DNA of 64,000 nt from Gemmatimonas sp. UBA7669 (GCF_002483225.1 NZ_DLHL01000014.1:1-64000), one strand, 5' to 3'. Shown: positions 43,701 to 52,073, counted from the first letter of the stretch. Numbers and translations: made by a program. Notes: a model not told the origin generated them from the letters alone.

Positions 43701-43845
43701 CTGGGTGATCATTGGCGGTCTGGTGAGCAGCACGCTCATTGCGCGCCTGGTGACGCCGGTACTGTACAAGCTGCTGGCACCGCGTGATGCCAAGGCGGTG
43801 GCGACTGCGCCGTCGGTGGTGATGGGGGCGCCGGCGACGGCTTGA
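40747..43845 (+). CDS. RND efflux permease (AcrB-type, proton-driven)
   Basis: The 1032-residue protein has the RND layout: an N-terminal helix (FTVLVFLMFVALGASSWFAI), two large periplasmic loops and two six-helix halves. The TM4 motif GLLVDDSIVVVENIARFLREG carries the Asp pair of proton relay, and TM10-11 has GFVALVGIEIKTSILLVDFTDQLRAEG. It should export drugs or other lipophilic compounds out of the cell with the adaptor and TolC. The substrate cannot be read from sequence. The short repeated helix AFLPLIFLPGLSGKYIRVLPMAVVYAVLASLVVSLTIIPWLASR is typical of the HAE1/CusA-like groups. A hairpin with the stop codon follows. Confidence 0.93.
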   Translation: MNGLSNLTRFAVERWQFTVLVFLMFVALGASSWFAIARSEDPSFPVPIYTVVAVYPGASPEDMEQLVADPVEKQLKTLENVKELRSTSSDGLTVIRIEFDADVDAERKYDQVVREVNALRPELPAALQRLEVERNQNSDLTVFQLALVAPQLPYAQLEDAARALEERVERIAGVKRAERWAAPPRELQVTLDLGRMARFGITPAQVLQALGSDNTQIPGGSVDVGTRRYNVATQGRYRSVQDVQRSVVAGRDGAVVRVQDVATVQWADGDAVHLGRYNGQRAMWVSVAVQEGQNISTVKQRVWAVLDTAEQSLPQGVTLARGFDQSENVDSRLSRLGWDFVIAIVLVLLTLLPLGTRASVIVMISIPTSLAMAVTLLYVTGYSINQLSIVGFVIALGLLVDDSIVVVENIARFLREGYTRTQAAIEATKQIGVAVLGATFTLIFAFLPLIFLPGLSGKYIRVLPMAVVYAVLASLVVSLTIIPWLASRLMPRDSAPEGNAVLQWLDRGIHRTYAPLLQRAMHNPRTTLALSALLVVGALALVPAVGFSLFPKAGTPQYHVDITTPEGTSLAETDRAVRHAEQVVLAHPGTRAVFANVGKDNPEVYYNVFQRAESPTRGQLIVRLHEYDNVRTPIVLDSLRARMAEYPGARIELKEFENGPPIDAPIAMRLEGPDLDTLQQLAAQVEGVFAATAGTQYVNNPVRLRRSDLRVVVDRQKAGLLGVPGAEVERTLRLGVAGLEAGKMRASNGEEYPIRVGIAHDGRPAPQDLERIHVSSVAGAMVPLSQITTTRFVSSPTSIDHRDRQRAVTVTSYVREGYNTDAVTKNILSALASLDLPDGYRLVPAGEIESRQESFGGIGGAIIVAVFAIMAILVLEFRDFRTTLVVASVIPLGVVGGIVALLLSGYTLSFTAMIGFVALVGIEIKTSILLVDFTDQLRAEGVPLDEAIRRAGEVRFLPIVLTSLTAIGGLLPLALQGSGLYSPLAWVIIGGLVSSTLIARLVTPVLYKLLAPRDAKAVATAPSVVMGAPATA

Positions 43846-43866
43846 CGGGCACCCTGCCAACGTCAA
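43842..43866 (+). terminator. Hairpin terminator at the end of the efflux operon
   Basis: TTGACG (43842-43847) pairs with CGTCAA (43861-43866), with an inner GGCA/TGCC pairing and a CCC loop, followed by ttctt. It includes the RND stop codon. Confidence 0.5.
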
Positions 43867-43961
43867 TTCTTCGGATGCTACGTATCTCAGGGCCTCGCAG
43901 TTGAACGCAGGCGGGGCCCCGTGAGTGTAGTGAAATTCAGCGCGTGCAAGGCGGGGACTTC

Positions 43962-44171
43962 ATGGCAACATCGGCGAAGCGAAAGAAGAGTCTGATCTTC
44001 ATTGTGGTCACGCAGACACTGGGGATCATCGTCTCGTCGGCACTGGTGACGTGGATTTTGACGTGGACCGGTCGCCCATTCCCTGAGGTGCTTCCCATTG
44101 GCGTGCTGTTGGCTATCGGATCGTATGCGGTGAACTGGTTCGCTCAGCGGAAGTTCGCTAACCGCGAGTGA
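43962..44171 (+). CDS. Small membrane protein, unknown function
   Basis: The frame encodes 69 residues: MATSAKRKKSLIFIVVTQTLGIIVSSALVTWILTWTGRPFPEVLPIGVLLAIGSYAVNWFAQRKF, with two hydrophobic helices and a basic N-terminus. A GGGGA is 5-6 nt before the ATG. It overlaps the convergent neighbour by 14 bp at the ends. I recognise no family. Confidence 0.55.
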   Translation: MATSAKRKKSLIFIVVTQTLGIIVSSALVTWILTWTGRPFPEVLPIGVLLAIGSYAVNWFAQRKFANRE

Positions 44172-44646
44172 CGCGGCGGGGCGCCACAGCGCCGCCGGCA
44201 AGAGCGCCCAATACGACGGCGAGCGAAAACAGTGGGGCTCCTGCAGAGATATACCAGCCGGCCATGAGCATCCACAGGCCGCCGACCAGGCCGCCTACCA
44301 GTGCGCCCACCGCCGGCATCGCGCCACCTCGTCCGAACCACGCTTCGCAGACCCGAACAATGCCGACGACCATAAGCGCCGGAATGGGTAGCAGTAAAGC
44401 CAGGAAGAGCCCATGCCCCAACATGTTCAGCGCGTGTTCGGCGAATTGCTCGAGTGACATGGTTGGGAAACGACCATACCATCCGGGGCCTGGGCGATCG
44501 CTGTACGGCAGATAACCGAACAGTGGGGCAACCATCAGAAACACGGTGATGCCTCCGGCCAGCACGGCCGTGAAGCGCAGTGCAGTCATGGCCGCGTCGA
44601 GTACCACGCGCAATGAATCGCCACACTTTTCACGGAAGGTGCTCAT
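44158..44646 (-). CDS. Membrane protein, unknown function
   Basis: The 162-residue protein has four likely helices (LRFTAVLAGGITVFLMVAPLFGYL, FLALLLPIPALMVVGIVRV, AVGALVGGLVGGLWMLMAGWYISA, LFSLAVVLGALAGGAVAP) and a periplasmic loop with YSDRPGPGWYGRFPTMS. No family is recognised. It is divergent from the plug-like gene (44779) and convergent with the small membrane protein. Confidence 0.55.
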   Translation of the reverse strand: MSTFREKCGDSLRVVLDAAMTALRFTAVLAGGITVFLMVAPLFGYLPYSDRPGPGWYGRFPTMSLEQFAEHALNMLGHGLFLALLLPIPALMVVGIVRVCEAWFGRGGAMPAVGALVGGLVGGLWMLMAGWYISAGAPLFSLAVVLGALAGGAVAPRRVTRG

Positions 44647-44743
44647 GACGCAACCAAGTTAGCGCGAGGAATCGGTGTCCGAACACCTGCGATGTGCGTT
44701 GACCGGTGTGCTCGGTCACACGGAGTGGGTCCACGCACTTGAC

Positions 44744-44772
44744 TTGACGTTCGCCGCAGCAAAGCGTCGATT
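44744..44772 (+). promoter_or_regulatory. Promoter TTGACG-17-TCGATT, six bases before the plug-like gene ATG
   Basis: TTGACG (44744-44749) is 17 bp from TCGATT (44767-44772), six bases before ATG at 44779. The architecture matches the tetR promoter, so a leaderless transcript is likely. Confidence 0.5.
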
Positions 44773-44778
44773 TGCGCC

Positions 44779-45624
44779 ATGCCTCTCTGCACGACGCGAC
44801 TGCCTGCCACGCCGCATGTGGCACTTGCCCTGTTGTTGCTGGCACGGCCCACTGGCTTGACGGCCCAGGCAACGGGTGGCGAAGCGGCCACCGGCACGCT
44901 GTCAGGCATGGTGCTGACCGATGTGGGCGAGAAGCCCATCGCAAATGCCGAGGTACGACTCAGCGGCAGCACGCGCGCGGTGCGCAGCGACTCGGCCGGT
45001 CGCTTTGAACTCAGTGGCCTGCCCACGGGCATGCAGCGTTTCGAAGTGCGGGCCATCGGCTTTCAACCTTTGCGTCAGTCCCTGGTAATTCCCGCCGGCC
45101 GCAGCATGGATGTCGACCTGCTGTTGGTAGCCGAGGTCCAGCAGTTGAACACCGTGCGCGTGGGCGCCGAGCCCGGCGTGGGGGTGCGCAAGCCCTGGTT
45201 GAGTGGTTTCGAGGAGCGCCGCAGCTATGGCATTGGCAGCTTCCTCACTGAGACCGAGCTGGAGAAGCAGGACCCCAGTCGCTGGGCAAGCGCGGTCGCG
45301 CAACATGTGCCCGGCCTGCAGCTGGTGAGTTACAACGGCCGCGCGTCCTTCGGCATCAATCGTGGGCTCATCAGCTTCAACAACATGCCGCGTGGTGATC
45401 GCATGGATCAGTCACAGGGCGCGCCGCGCAGTTGCTACGTGCAGGTCATCATCGACGATGTCGTGCGCTACGCCAGCCGGGTGGACGAGCCGCTGTTCGA
45501 CGTCAGCAGCATTGATCCGGGCACGGTGGCGGCGGTGGAGTTCTACAGCGTGAGTCAGTTGCCTGCGCGGTTCAATCGCGGGGGCAACGCGCCGTGTGGG
45601 ACGCTGGTCATCTGGAGAAAGTAG
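44779..45624 (+). CDS. Carboxypeptidase-regulatory-like plus plug-domain protein, secreted
   Basis: The 281-residue protein has a signal peptide (VALALLLLARPTGLTAQ). A carboxypeptidase-regulatory-like beta domain follows (GTLSGMVLTDVGEKPIANAEVRLSGSTRAVRSDSAGRFELSGLPTGMQRFEVRAIGFQPLRQS), then a plug-like region with TELEKQDPSRWASAVAQHVPGLQLV and GAPRSCYVQVIIDDVVRY, and a C-terminal GTLVIWRK. It lacks the 22-strand barrel of TonB receptors, so it is a stand-alone periplasmic or surface module. Such short proteins are common in this phylum as I remember it; their role is unknown. Confidence 0.8.
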   Translation: MPLCTTRLPATPHVALALLLLARPTGLTAQATGGEAATGTLSGMVLTDVGEKPIANAEVRLSGSTRAVRSDSAGRFELSGLPTGMQRFEVRAIGFQPLRQSLVIPAGRSMDVDLLLVAEVQQLNTVRVGAEPGVGVRKPWLSGFEERRSYGIGSFLTETELEKQDPSRWASAVAQHVPGLQLVSYNGRASFGINRGLISFNNMPRGDRMDQSQGAPRSCYVQVIIDDVVRYASRVDEPLFDVSSIDPGTVAAVEFYSVSQLPARFNRGGNAPCGTLVIWRK

Positions 45625-45673
45625 GCGACGCTGCCGACGCAACGGAGCACGCGACCACGCAAACAGCCGCGCA

Positions 45674-48529
45674 CTACTCCGGCACCAGGCGCGTGCCCGA
45701 AAGCCGCTCCGCCAGACCGCGTGCCGGTGTACGCACCGCCAGCAAAATCGCGATCACCGCCAGCACGATGCCGAGCAACAGCACGGGCATCGTCCACGCG
45801 GGCGTGCTGCGGGCAGTCAGCCTCGCGATGCTGCCGACCATCAGCAGCATCCAGGGCGTCCAGGTCACCACTTGTCGTACGGTCAATCGCAACCGACCGG
45901 CCGGGCTGCCGGCGGCAGTGACCAGTTCCAGTCCCATCACTCGCAGGACCATGCCGCGGCGCACCGTCATCGCCGCGATCAGCGCGAACACCGCGCCGAG
46001 CCCGGACACCGCGGCGGCAGTGAAGAGGGCAATGAGCCACCGCACGTTCAGTACGCCGGGCGGACGACCCTTCCAGGTCGAGTCAACGAGCCGGTCGGCC
46101 TCGGCGAGCCGCGTGGCACTCACGATGGGATTGGCGCGCACGACCGAATCCGCCAGTGCCCACTCGCGTTTGGCGATGCCTGCGGTTCTCACGACAGCCG
46201 AGTCGCGGCCTTCGCGGTGACGCGTCACCGCTTCGCCAAGATGGCCCGCGATATACACGCCAACCAACTCGCGCGCGTCACGCTGGTCTGGGGCTCGACT
46301 CGCGGAATCATCAAGCCAGTCCACCAGTGGTTGCAGTCGATCAAGGTCCGCATCGCGTGGCGCCACCACCACGGCGCCATAGGACGACACGAAGCCCATG
46401 CCCAGCATTGGCGCGGTCGTGGCGACGGCAAGCAGCAGGCGACGCTGTGCGGTGAGTGGGGGACGGTTCGCACCGGCCGCGGTGAGCGCAGCATACAGCG
46501 CATCAAGTCGCGACGCGGGGTCCTCCATGGCTGTCAGCAGAGATCGCGCTCGCAGTGGCCAATCCGCGAGCGCCGTCCGGAGGGTCTGTTGCAGCAGTCG
46601 GGCCACACTGGCAGGGAGTGGCCCGGCATCCCCGGTGGCCGCCTCGCGAACGTGCACCGCGGCATCGTGCGTCGCGGCATCGTGACTCGCGGTGCTGTCC
46701 TCCATCGTGCCGTGTCCGACGCGAAACGGCAGCACCACGGCGTGCCCGTCATCGGTGATGAGTACATCGGCCGCCGACAGGCCAGTCACGGGAAGTCCGG
46801 CGTCCCGCCGGGCCCGCAGTTCGTCGAGCAGATCGGTGAGCCAGGCGTGCACGGCCCCCCATGATACGCCCGGAACGAGACGGGTGGCCAACGGCGCGCC
46901 GCTCACAGCGGCGTAGGCATCCCAGGCCTCATCGGCGCTGCGGCGTCCGCCAATCCAGCGCGCGCAGGTCGTGCGGCTGGCCTGGCGCTCAGCGTCGGAG
47001 AGTGGTGCGCTGCCAGGGGGGCGCCGCACGATCCATACAGGGCGCTGCAGGGCACCGTCACTCGCCAACAACACCATGCCGTCGGCGTCGATTGCGCCCG
47101 AAACCTCGTAGGCCCCAACGCGACCACTCATCGCATGGTGAAGCGGCAGCATCTGCACCTCGCCACCGAGCGCCCGGTCGCGCGCCACCGTGGACTGTTC
47201 GGTCACCACACGCGTACCGGAGATGCGGTCATGCTCCGCCAACCAGCCGTTGGCCTTCCGCGCACGCGCAAAGAGCAGCAGCAGGCCGCCGATGCTGATG
47301 GTCATCACGACGACGGCACCAGCGGTCTTGTCCATCGCCAGCGGCAGACTCGCGAGCACCGCAAGCAGGCCCGGCGCAACGACAAAGAGCCCACGGAGCG
47401 CTGCGCGCGCGATACCGGGCACAGCACCGTCCGCGCGAACCGTGCGCAGACCCAGCAAGCGCTTCGCGGGGGTCCAGCCGGTAAGCCCTTCGAGAATCGC
47501 GTAGATGAGGATCTCGAACGGCACGGCGGACAGGGCCTGCACCACCGCATAGCGCGGATCGTCAACCGTGAGCGCAACATTCACGCCGAGGGGCCGAAGC
47601 AATCCGAGAATCGGCAGTGTGAGCGTGCTGATGAGATAGTTGTCGATGACGCCGGCGGCCAATCGCCGCACGATGGGGGCCGGCGTGTGCTCGATGGGTC
47701 GGCAGGCCAACAGCGCAGCGCGCAGGGCGCCGTAGTCGGCGAACCGTTCGTCGCGATTGCGCGCCAGACACTTCATCACGATGGCGGCCAGTCCCGGCGG
47801 CACATCGCGGCGATACTGCACAAGCGGCGTGGGGGCGCCGCTCATGACCACCGCAATCAGCTTGACGGCGTTGTCCGCATCGAAGGGCAGCTTGCCGGTG
47901 AGCAGGTAGTACAAGGTCGCGCCCACCGCATAGATATCGGCGCGCACATCGAGCGCCTCACCCAGAAGCTGCTCGGGCGAGGAGAAGACGGGCGTGCCGA
48001 GAAAGAGCCCGGTCTGCGTCAGCCGCCCCTGTTCGACACTCTCGACCGGGCGGGACAGGCCGAAATCGCCGACCTTGATCGTGCCGTCGCTGCCGATGAA
48101 GCAGTTGGCCGGTTTGATGTCGCGATGCAGGATGCCGCGCCGATGCGCCGCCTCGAGTCCGTCAATGAGCTGCAAGGTGTCGTCGATGGCGTCAATCACC
48201 GACAGCGGACCCTGTACCTCGACCTTCTGCTCGAGCGTGCCCCCCTCGACCAGCTCCATGGCAATGGTCGGCCGCCCGTCGATTTCCTCGGTGCGATAGA
48301 CGTAGACGGTGTTGGGATGATTCACCGACGCGGCCGTGCGCCCCTCGCGCAGAAAGCGCTCGCGATCCTCGGCGCGCTCAAGCCCGGCCGCAAGCACCTT
48401 GACGGCCACGAGGCGCCCGTCCTCGATCTGCTCGGCTGCGTACACGGCGCCCATGCCGCCGCGACCCAGCAGATGTTGGATGCGATAGCCGCCGAAGGTC
48501 TGACCGGGGGTGAGTTCCGCGCTCGTCAC
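45674..48529 (-). CDS. Ser/Thr protein kinase with duplicated RDD and a degenerate second kinase segment
   Basis: The 951-residue protein opens with a complete kinase domain: GRGGMG at 22-27, Lys44, HRD at 135-137, DFG at 155-157 and SPE at 184-186. An RDD-like membrane domain follows (RRLAAGVIDNYLISTL, GWTPAKRLLGLRTV, HDRISGTRVV). Residues about 490-660 look like a kinase fold with no GxGxxG, no catalytic Lys and no HRD (GLSAADVLITDDGHAVVLPF), and the last 130 residues are a second RDD-like set of helices (RRGMVLRVMGLELV, RTPARGLAERLSGTRLVPE). The start is GTG with no clear Shine-Dalgarno. It should be an inner-membrane kinase; the second half is probably regulatory. Confidence 0.85.
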   Translation of the reverse strand: MTSAELTPGQTFGGYRIQHLLGRGGMGAVYAAEQIEDGRLVAVKVLAAGLERAEDRERFLREGRTAASVNHPNTVYVYRTEEIDGRPTIAMELVEGGTLEQKVEVQGPLSVIDAIDDTLQLIDGLEAAHRRGILHRDIKPANCFIGSDGTIKVGDFGLSRPVESVEQGRLTQTGLFLGTPVFSSPEQLLGEALDVRADIYAVGATLYYLLTGKLPFDADNAVKLIAVVMSGAPTPLVQYRRDVPPGLAAIVMKCLARNRDERFADYGALRAALLACRPIEHTPAPIVRRLAAGVIDNYLISTLTLPILGLLRPLGVNVALTVDDPRYAVVQALSAVPFEILIYAILEGLTGWTPAKRLLGLRTVRADGAVPGIARAALRGLFVVAPGLLAVLASLPLAMDKTAGAVVVMTISIGGLLLLFARARKANGWLAEHDRISGTRVVTEQSTVARDRALGGEVQMLPLHHAMSGRVGAYEVSGAIDADGMVLLASDGALQRPVWIVRRPPGSAPLSDAERQASRTTCARWIGGRRSADEAWDAYAAVSGAPLATRLVPGVSWGAVHAWLTDLLDELRARRDAGLPVTGLSAADVLITDDGHAVVLPFRVGHGTMEDSTASHDAATHDAAVHVREAATGDAGPLPASVARLLQQTLRTALADWPLRARSLLTAMEDPASRLDALYAALTAAGANRPPLTAQRRLLLAVATTAPMLGMGFVSSYGAVVVAPRDADLDRLQPLVDWLDDSASRAPDQRDARELVGVYIAGHLGEAVTRHREGRDSAVVRTAGIAKREWALADSVVRANPIVSATRLAEADRLVDSTWKGRPPGVLNVRWLIALFTAAAVSGLGAVFALIAAMTVRRGMVLRVMGLELVTAAGSPAGRLRLTVRQVVTWTPWMLLMVGSIARLTARSTPAWTMPVLLLGIVLAVIAILLAVRTPARGLAERLSGTRLVPE

Positions 48530-48712
48530 GTCGTGGTGGATGGGCAGGCGGGAGACGTCGCTGTTCCTCGTCCAAGCGAATCAATCGCGAAAGTCGGCAT
48601 GGGGCAATATGTCGCACTGTGAATCGGCCAAGCCTTGCCCAGCGGCACGGTAACAACCCACAATTCGACGCTGCGCTTCCACGCTTTCGCCGTTTGTCCC
48701 TGCTTTCCCGAC

Positions 48713-50308
48713 ATGATTCGGTCTTCGATTTCTGCACTGCTGGTGTCCACTGCACTGGCGGCCCATGCGCAATCCAGCCGCCCGCAACAGACGGCTGTAG
48801 GCGCGATCGTCACGCTGCGACCGAGCGCGGAGGCGGTTCGTGTCGTCATCGATCTGCCGGTCGCGCGCGACACCGTTCGCTTTCGCGATCCGGCTGTTCC
48901 ACGGGACGCGTGGACCATTGAAAGCCCGAACATTCGCTGGGTAGGCGGCGCATTGGTTGGCGAAGCGCCCATCAAGCGCGTGGTGCTCAGCGTGCGCCCC
49001 GATACCACGGAGAACGGCCGCGGCTATTTGTCGGCCATTCGGGTCGGTAACGGGTGGCAACTGCATGGTCCCGCGTTCGAAGTGGCACAGCATCCAACAC
49101 GCGTGGTTCCCTCGCTAGCCGCCGACTGGATGCAGTGGCCCCAACGCAGGCTCACGCAAGGCTACTTCTACCTCGGACCACGCCAACAGCACCGACGCCA
49201 GTCGTCACACGAACTGATCGCGGGGGCCAGCGTTCCGACGCCGCTTCGCGCACTCGCTGACTCGGCACTCACCGCTGCGCTTCGCGATCACGCCAGGCGG
49301 TTTGGCACGACCTTGATAGACCGGCCAGCGATGATCATCACGCAGGATGGCCCGCCTGGTTCATTTTCGTTCCGCGGCGACGTGACTGATGGCGGTGTAA
49401 TGTCGTTGCGTTTTGCGCGTGACTTCACGCTGGCTTCTTCGGCGACAACACGCGCGGACGTCTGGCTGTTCGTGGCACACGAGGCCGCGCACCTCTGGAA
49501 CAGTCATCTGGCGCAAGCGGATGATGCGCACCCATTTCTGCATGAAGGCGGTGCGGAATATGCCGCGCTGCAATCGGCGGTCGCAGCAGGAGTGCTGTCA
49601 CAGGACGCGCTGCATTCGCGTCTGTCGGATCGCCTCACCGAATGCCACCGTCAGATCGGTGTGCGGGACTCGTTGCAGCGCATCATGGCGCGCGGCGGGG
49701 CCGTGTACGACTGTGGTACGGTACTGCAGTGGCTTGGCGACCTCGATGGTGGTGCCGCAGGGGGATTCGAGTCTACCTGGCGTGCGCTGGTGGCGAATTC
49801 GCTGCGCCAACGCAGACCGTACCATTTGCAGGAGTTTCGTGCGTTGCAGCCAGCGGGTTCGCTCGCTGCGCAGTGGTTCGATGTATCGCCCGACCTGCGG
49901 TGGCGAACCCTGAATGAGCGCCTGGCGTCACGAGGGGTCAGGTGGGAGAACGCGCCCAGTTCTCAGGCTTATGTAGTATCGGCGCTGCTTCATCTCGCGC
50001 GGCAGGTGTGCGCGCGCGGATCTTCCATAGGCTTCGGTTTGGTCAACGGAAAACTGCGCTATGACCAGGAACCGGGTTGCGGCCCGATTGCTCATGGCCC
50101 CGTGATTGCGGCCATCGAGGATGTGGACCCGCTGAAGGATGGCGCGGAGCTGTTCGCTCGTGTCGAGGCACGCTGCCAGTCGGGCGCGCCCGTTCGGGTC
50201 CAGACCGACTCCGACGGCCGCAGCATTGAGCTGCCTTGCTCCGCGGCGCCGGCGCGGCCGGTGGCGTATCGCCTGACGAGCATGCCGTCGCTGGTTCGTG
50301 TGCCGTAG
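48713..50308 (+). CDS. Secreted HEAAH metallopeptidase-like protein
   Basis: The 531-residue protein starts with a signal peptide (MIRSSISALLVSTALAAHAQ). A beta domain covers about 30-150. Residues about 190-310 have a gluzincin-like site: HEAAHLWN at 256-263 and the second-metal Glu in HEGGAEYAA (Glu282), resembling M61-type aminopeptidases. A C-terminal region ending VAYRLTSMPSLVRVP follows. It should be periplasmic or secreted with zinc at the active site. Substrate specificity is unknown, and the match to a named family is modest. It is divergent from the kinase and precedes a decayed S41 fragment. Confidence 0.7.
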   Translation: MIRSSISALLVSTALAAHAQSSRPQQTAVGAIVTLRPSAEAVRVVIDLPVARDTVRFRDPAVPRDAWTIESPNIRWVGGALVGEAPIKRVVLSVRPDTTENGRGYLSAIRVGNGWQLHGPAFEVAQHPTRVVPSLAADWMQWPQRRLTQGYFYLGPRQQHRRQSSHELIAGASVPTPLRALADSALTAALRDHARRFGTTLIDRPAMIITQDGPPGSFSFRGDVTDGGVMSLRFARDFTLASSATTRADVWLFVAHEAAHLWNSHLAQADDAHPFLHEGGAEYAALQSAVAAGVLSQDALHSRLSDRLTECHRQIGVRDSLQRIMARGGAVYDCGTVLQWLGDLDGGAAGGFESTWRALVANSLRQRRPYHLQEFRALQPAGSLAAQWFDVSPDLRWRTLNERLASRGVRWENAPSSQAYVVSALLHLARQVCARGSSIGFGLVNGKLRYDQEPGCGPIAHGPVIAAIEDVDPLKDGAELFARVEARCQSGAPVRVQTDSDGRSIELPCSAAPARPVAYRLTSMPSLVRVP

Positions 50309-50324
50309 AGTCAGCGAACGCCCC

Positions 50325-50585
50325 TCAGATCCAGACGCGGCGGTCGCCCGTACCGAGTCCGATGATGGCGGTGCTCTGGTAGTCGAGAGCGCCGGCGGTT
50401 CGTTCGCCAATCGTCGTGGCGCGAGTGCTGCGGAGTACCATGAGTACGATCACATCAGCGGCGCTCACCGTGCCACCGGCGGTGAGTACTGCGACCATCC
50501 ACGGTCCGCCGAGCGGTGTCACGCGTAGTATGGTGGCTGTTTCGCCGTCATAGGCGGGCACCAGCCTGCCGGGACCTGCTTCCAT
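50325..50585 (-). pseudogene. Fragment of an S41-family peptidase
   Basis: On the minus strand the 86-residue frame shows VAVLTAGGTVSAADVIVLMVLRSTRATTIGERTAGALDYQSTAIIGLGTGDRR, the usual S41 active-site core (the nucleophile Ser in VSAAD) and the GALDYQ tail. The full N-terminal part of an S41 enzyme is missing; a stop codon lies a few codons upstream, and the C-terminal segment is also cut. The likely explanation is a decayed copy left by deletion or frameshift. The match is by motif only, so confidence is moderate. Confidence 0.5.
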
Positions 50586-50852
50586 GCGGGCGATCAGGCG
50601 TTACTCCGCGGCGCTCGGCGACGGACCACCGAGTCGCCGGACGTGAGCAAGCGGTTTCGGTGACGAGACCACGACAGACCGACCGCTGTCGTACGGCGTC
50701 TGGCGCGCCCCCACATGCCAGGGGAGAAGCGCAGGAGCATGCGTCAGTGGAGGGTGGCGGTCAGCTGCTGCATCATGAAACGCCTTGGCGAACATTTCGC
50801 TGACAAGGGAAAGACCGTCCCCATAGACTTCGACAACGCGCCGAGCAGCGAT
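50586..50852. other. Non-coding stretch between the S41 fragment and the cupin gene
   Basis: I see no coding frame with a recognisable product in these 267 bp. Together with 50309-50585 they form the longest stretch of the window without an intact gene. Confidence 0.5.
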
Positions 50853-51410
50853 ATGAACGGCTATACGTACCCCCACACCATCGAGAACGGTGCCGGTGAG
50901 CGACTCACCTTTCTTCGCCTTGTTCCGGGCCGAACCGGCGACCGCCTGGAGGTCGAGAATGTGGTGAAGCCCGGTGAAGGACCGCCGATGCACACCCACC
51001 ATCGTCAGGTGGAGGCGCTCACTGTTGAGGAGGGACGCATCGGCTACCAGCGACTCGGTGAGGCGCCGCAGTACGCCGGTCCCGGCGAGACGGTGGTGTT
51101 CAAGGCCGGCGAAGCGCACAAGTTCTGGAGCGCCGGCGACGTGGATTTGCGGTGTACCGGCTATATCGAGCCGGCTGACAACGTGGAGTACTTTCTCACG
51201 GCCTTGTTCGAGTCGCAGCGTCAACATGGCGGCGGTCGTCCAGGCCCACTCGATGCAGCCTATCTCGTGAGGCGATATCGCTCCGAGTTCAGCATGGCGG
51301 AGATCCCGGCAATGGTTCAGCGGTTCGTCTTTCCCGTGCTGGTGCTGATCGGAACCATGCTGGGCAGGTACCGGAAGTACGCTGACGCGCCGGAACCCAT
51401 TCCGCGCTGA
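50853..51410 (+). CDS. Cupin-domain protein
   Basis: The 185-residue protein from the ATG at 50853 has a conserved cupin core (HTIENGAGERLTFLRLVPG, EGPPMHTHHRQVEALTVEEGRIGYQRLGE, GETVVFKAGEAHKFWSAGD), with His ligands in the HTHH motif and a late AHKF His. The C-terminal half (ALFESQRQHGGGRPGPLDAAYLVRRYRSEF, VFPVLVLIGTMLGRYRKY) carries one hydrophobic helix. Small cupins of this type often bind a metal; the ligand is unknown. A start at 50775 would add 26 residues and cannot be excluded. Confidence 0.75.
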   Translation: MNGYTYPHTIENGAGERLTFLRLVPGRTGDRLEVENVVKPGEGPPMHTHHRQVEALTVEEGRIGYQRLGEAPQYAGPGETVVFKAGEAHKFWSAGDVDLRCTGYIEPADNVEYFLTALFESQRQHGGGRPGPLDAAYLVRRYRSEFSMAEIPAMVQRFVFPVLVLIGTMLGRYRKYADAPEPIPR

Positions 51411-51426
51411 TGCAACTCTACGATGC

Positions 51427-51432
51427 TAGATT
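51427..51432 (+). promoter_or_regulatory. Extended -10 (TGC-TAGATT) five bases before the beta-barrel gene
   Basis: TAGATT, with an upstream TGn extension, lies five bases before the ATG at 51438, and there is no Shine-Dalgarno. This fits a leaderless transcript. Confidence 0.45.
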
Positions 51433-51437
51433 GCGGC

Positions 51438-52073
51438 ATGATCAATCTGCGTCGTGTCACGAGTCAATTCCTGTGTCCCGCTCTTGCTGTCATGGTGGGA
51501 GTCCTACCGTACACACTCCGCGCGCAGGAGAACGACAGCGCGCGTGGCTGGGTCATCGCCGGCGGTCTTGGGCTTGGCCTTGCGAACGTCCCTGAGTCCC
51601 GAACACCAGTCTACTTCGACGCGCTGCAGCAGACGGCGCGTGTCGCGCTGCAGCGCAACGTTGGCGCCGGGGTGAGCGCGGGCGTGTCGTTGACGACGAC
51701 CGTTGGGACCGAGGGTGGCGATTGTGTGGGCATCGGTCCCTGCGCTCCGCGGTTCAGTCATCGCACTTTCAGTGGAACACTGACCTACGTGCGCGGCCAA
51801 CGCCTTCGGTCGTGGAAGCCCATGGCAACCGTGGTCGCTGGGTTGGCGCAGATACCCGAGACCTGGGCATCCGGTCTCAACGCGCGGACTCCTGCCAAGA
51901 GCACCTGGCAGATCGGCGCGGCGATCGACTTTCCCGTACTCGTTGGACCGGGCACCGCGCTTTTGCTCGGCTGGGAGGGACACATCATCCCGGACGCTCC
52001 CGGCGGCGGAGTCGGCGTCAACACGCTGGTCATGACCTTGCGGCACAGCCTGTTTCGTCGTGTGGCATTCTGA
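51438..52073 (+). CDS. Probable outer-membrane beta-barrel protein
   Basis: The 211-residue protein has a signal peptide (VTSQFLCPALAVMVGVLPYTLRAQ), then alternating Gly/aromatic strands (WVIAGGLGLGLA, RVALQRNVGAGVSAGVSL, SGTLTYVRGQRL, WQIGAAIDFPVLVG, GGGVGVNTLVMTLRHSLF), which look like an eight-strand barrel. The C-terminus ends in Phe, as many outer-membrane barrels do. Start at 51438 is chosen by the signal peptide. No specific family is recognised. Confidence 0.6.
   Translation: MINLRRVTSQFLCPALAVMVGVLPYTLRAQENDSARGWVIAGGLGLGLANVPESRTPVYFDALQQTARVALQRNVGAGVSAGVSLTTTVGTEGGDCVGIGPCAPRFSHRTFSGTLTYVRGQRLRSWKPMATVVAGLAQIPETWASGLNARTPAKSTWQIGAAIDFPVLVGPGTALLLGWEGHIIPDAPGGGVGVNTLVMTLRHSLFRRVAF

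Noticed and set aside
47135..48622. Plus-strand frame opposite the kinase
   Set aside because: It mirrors the kinase domain on the other strand and has no family features.
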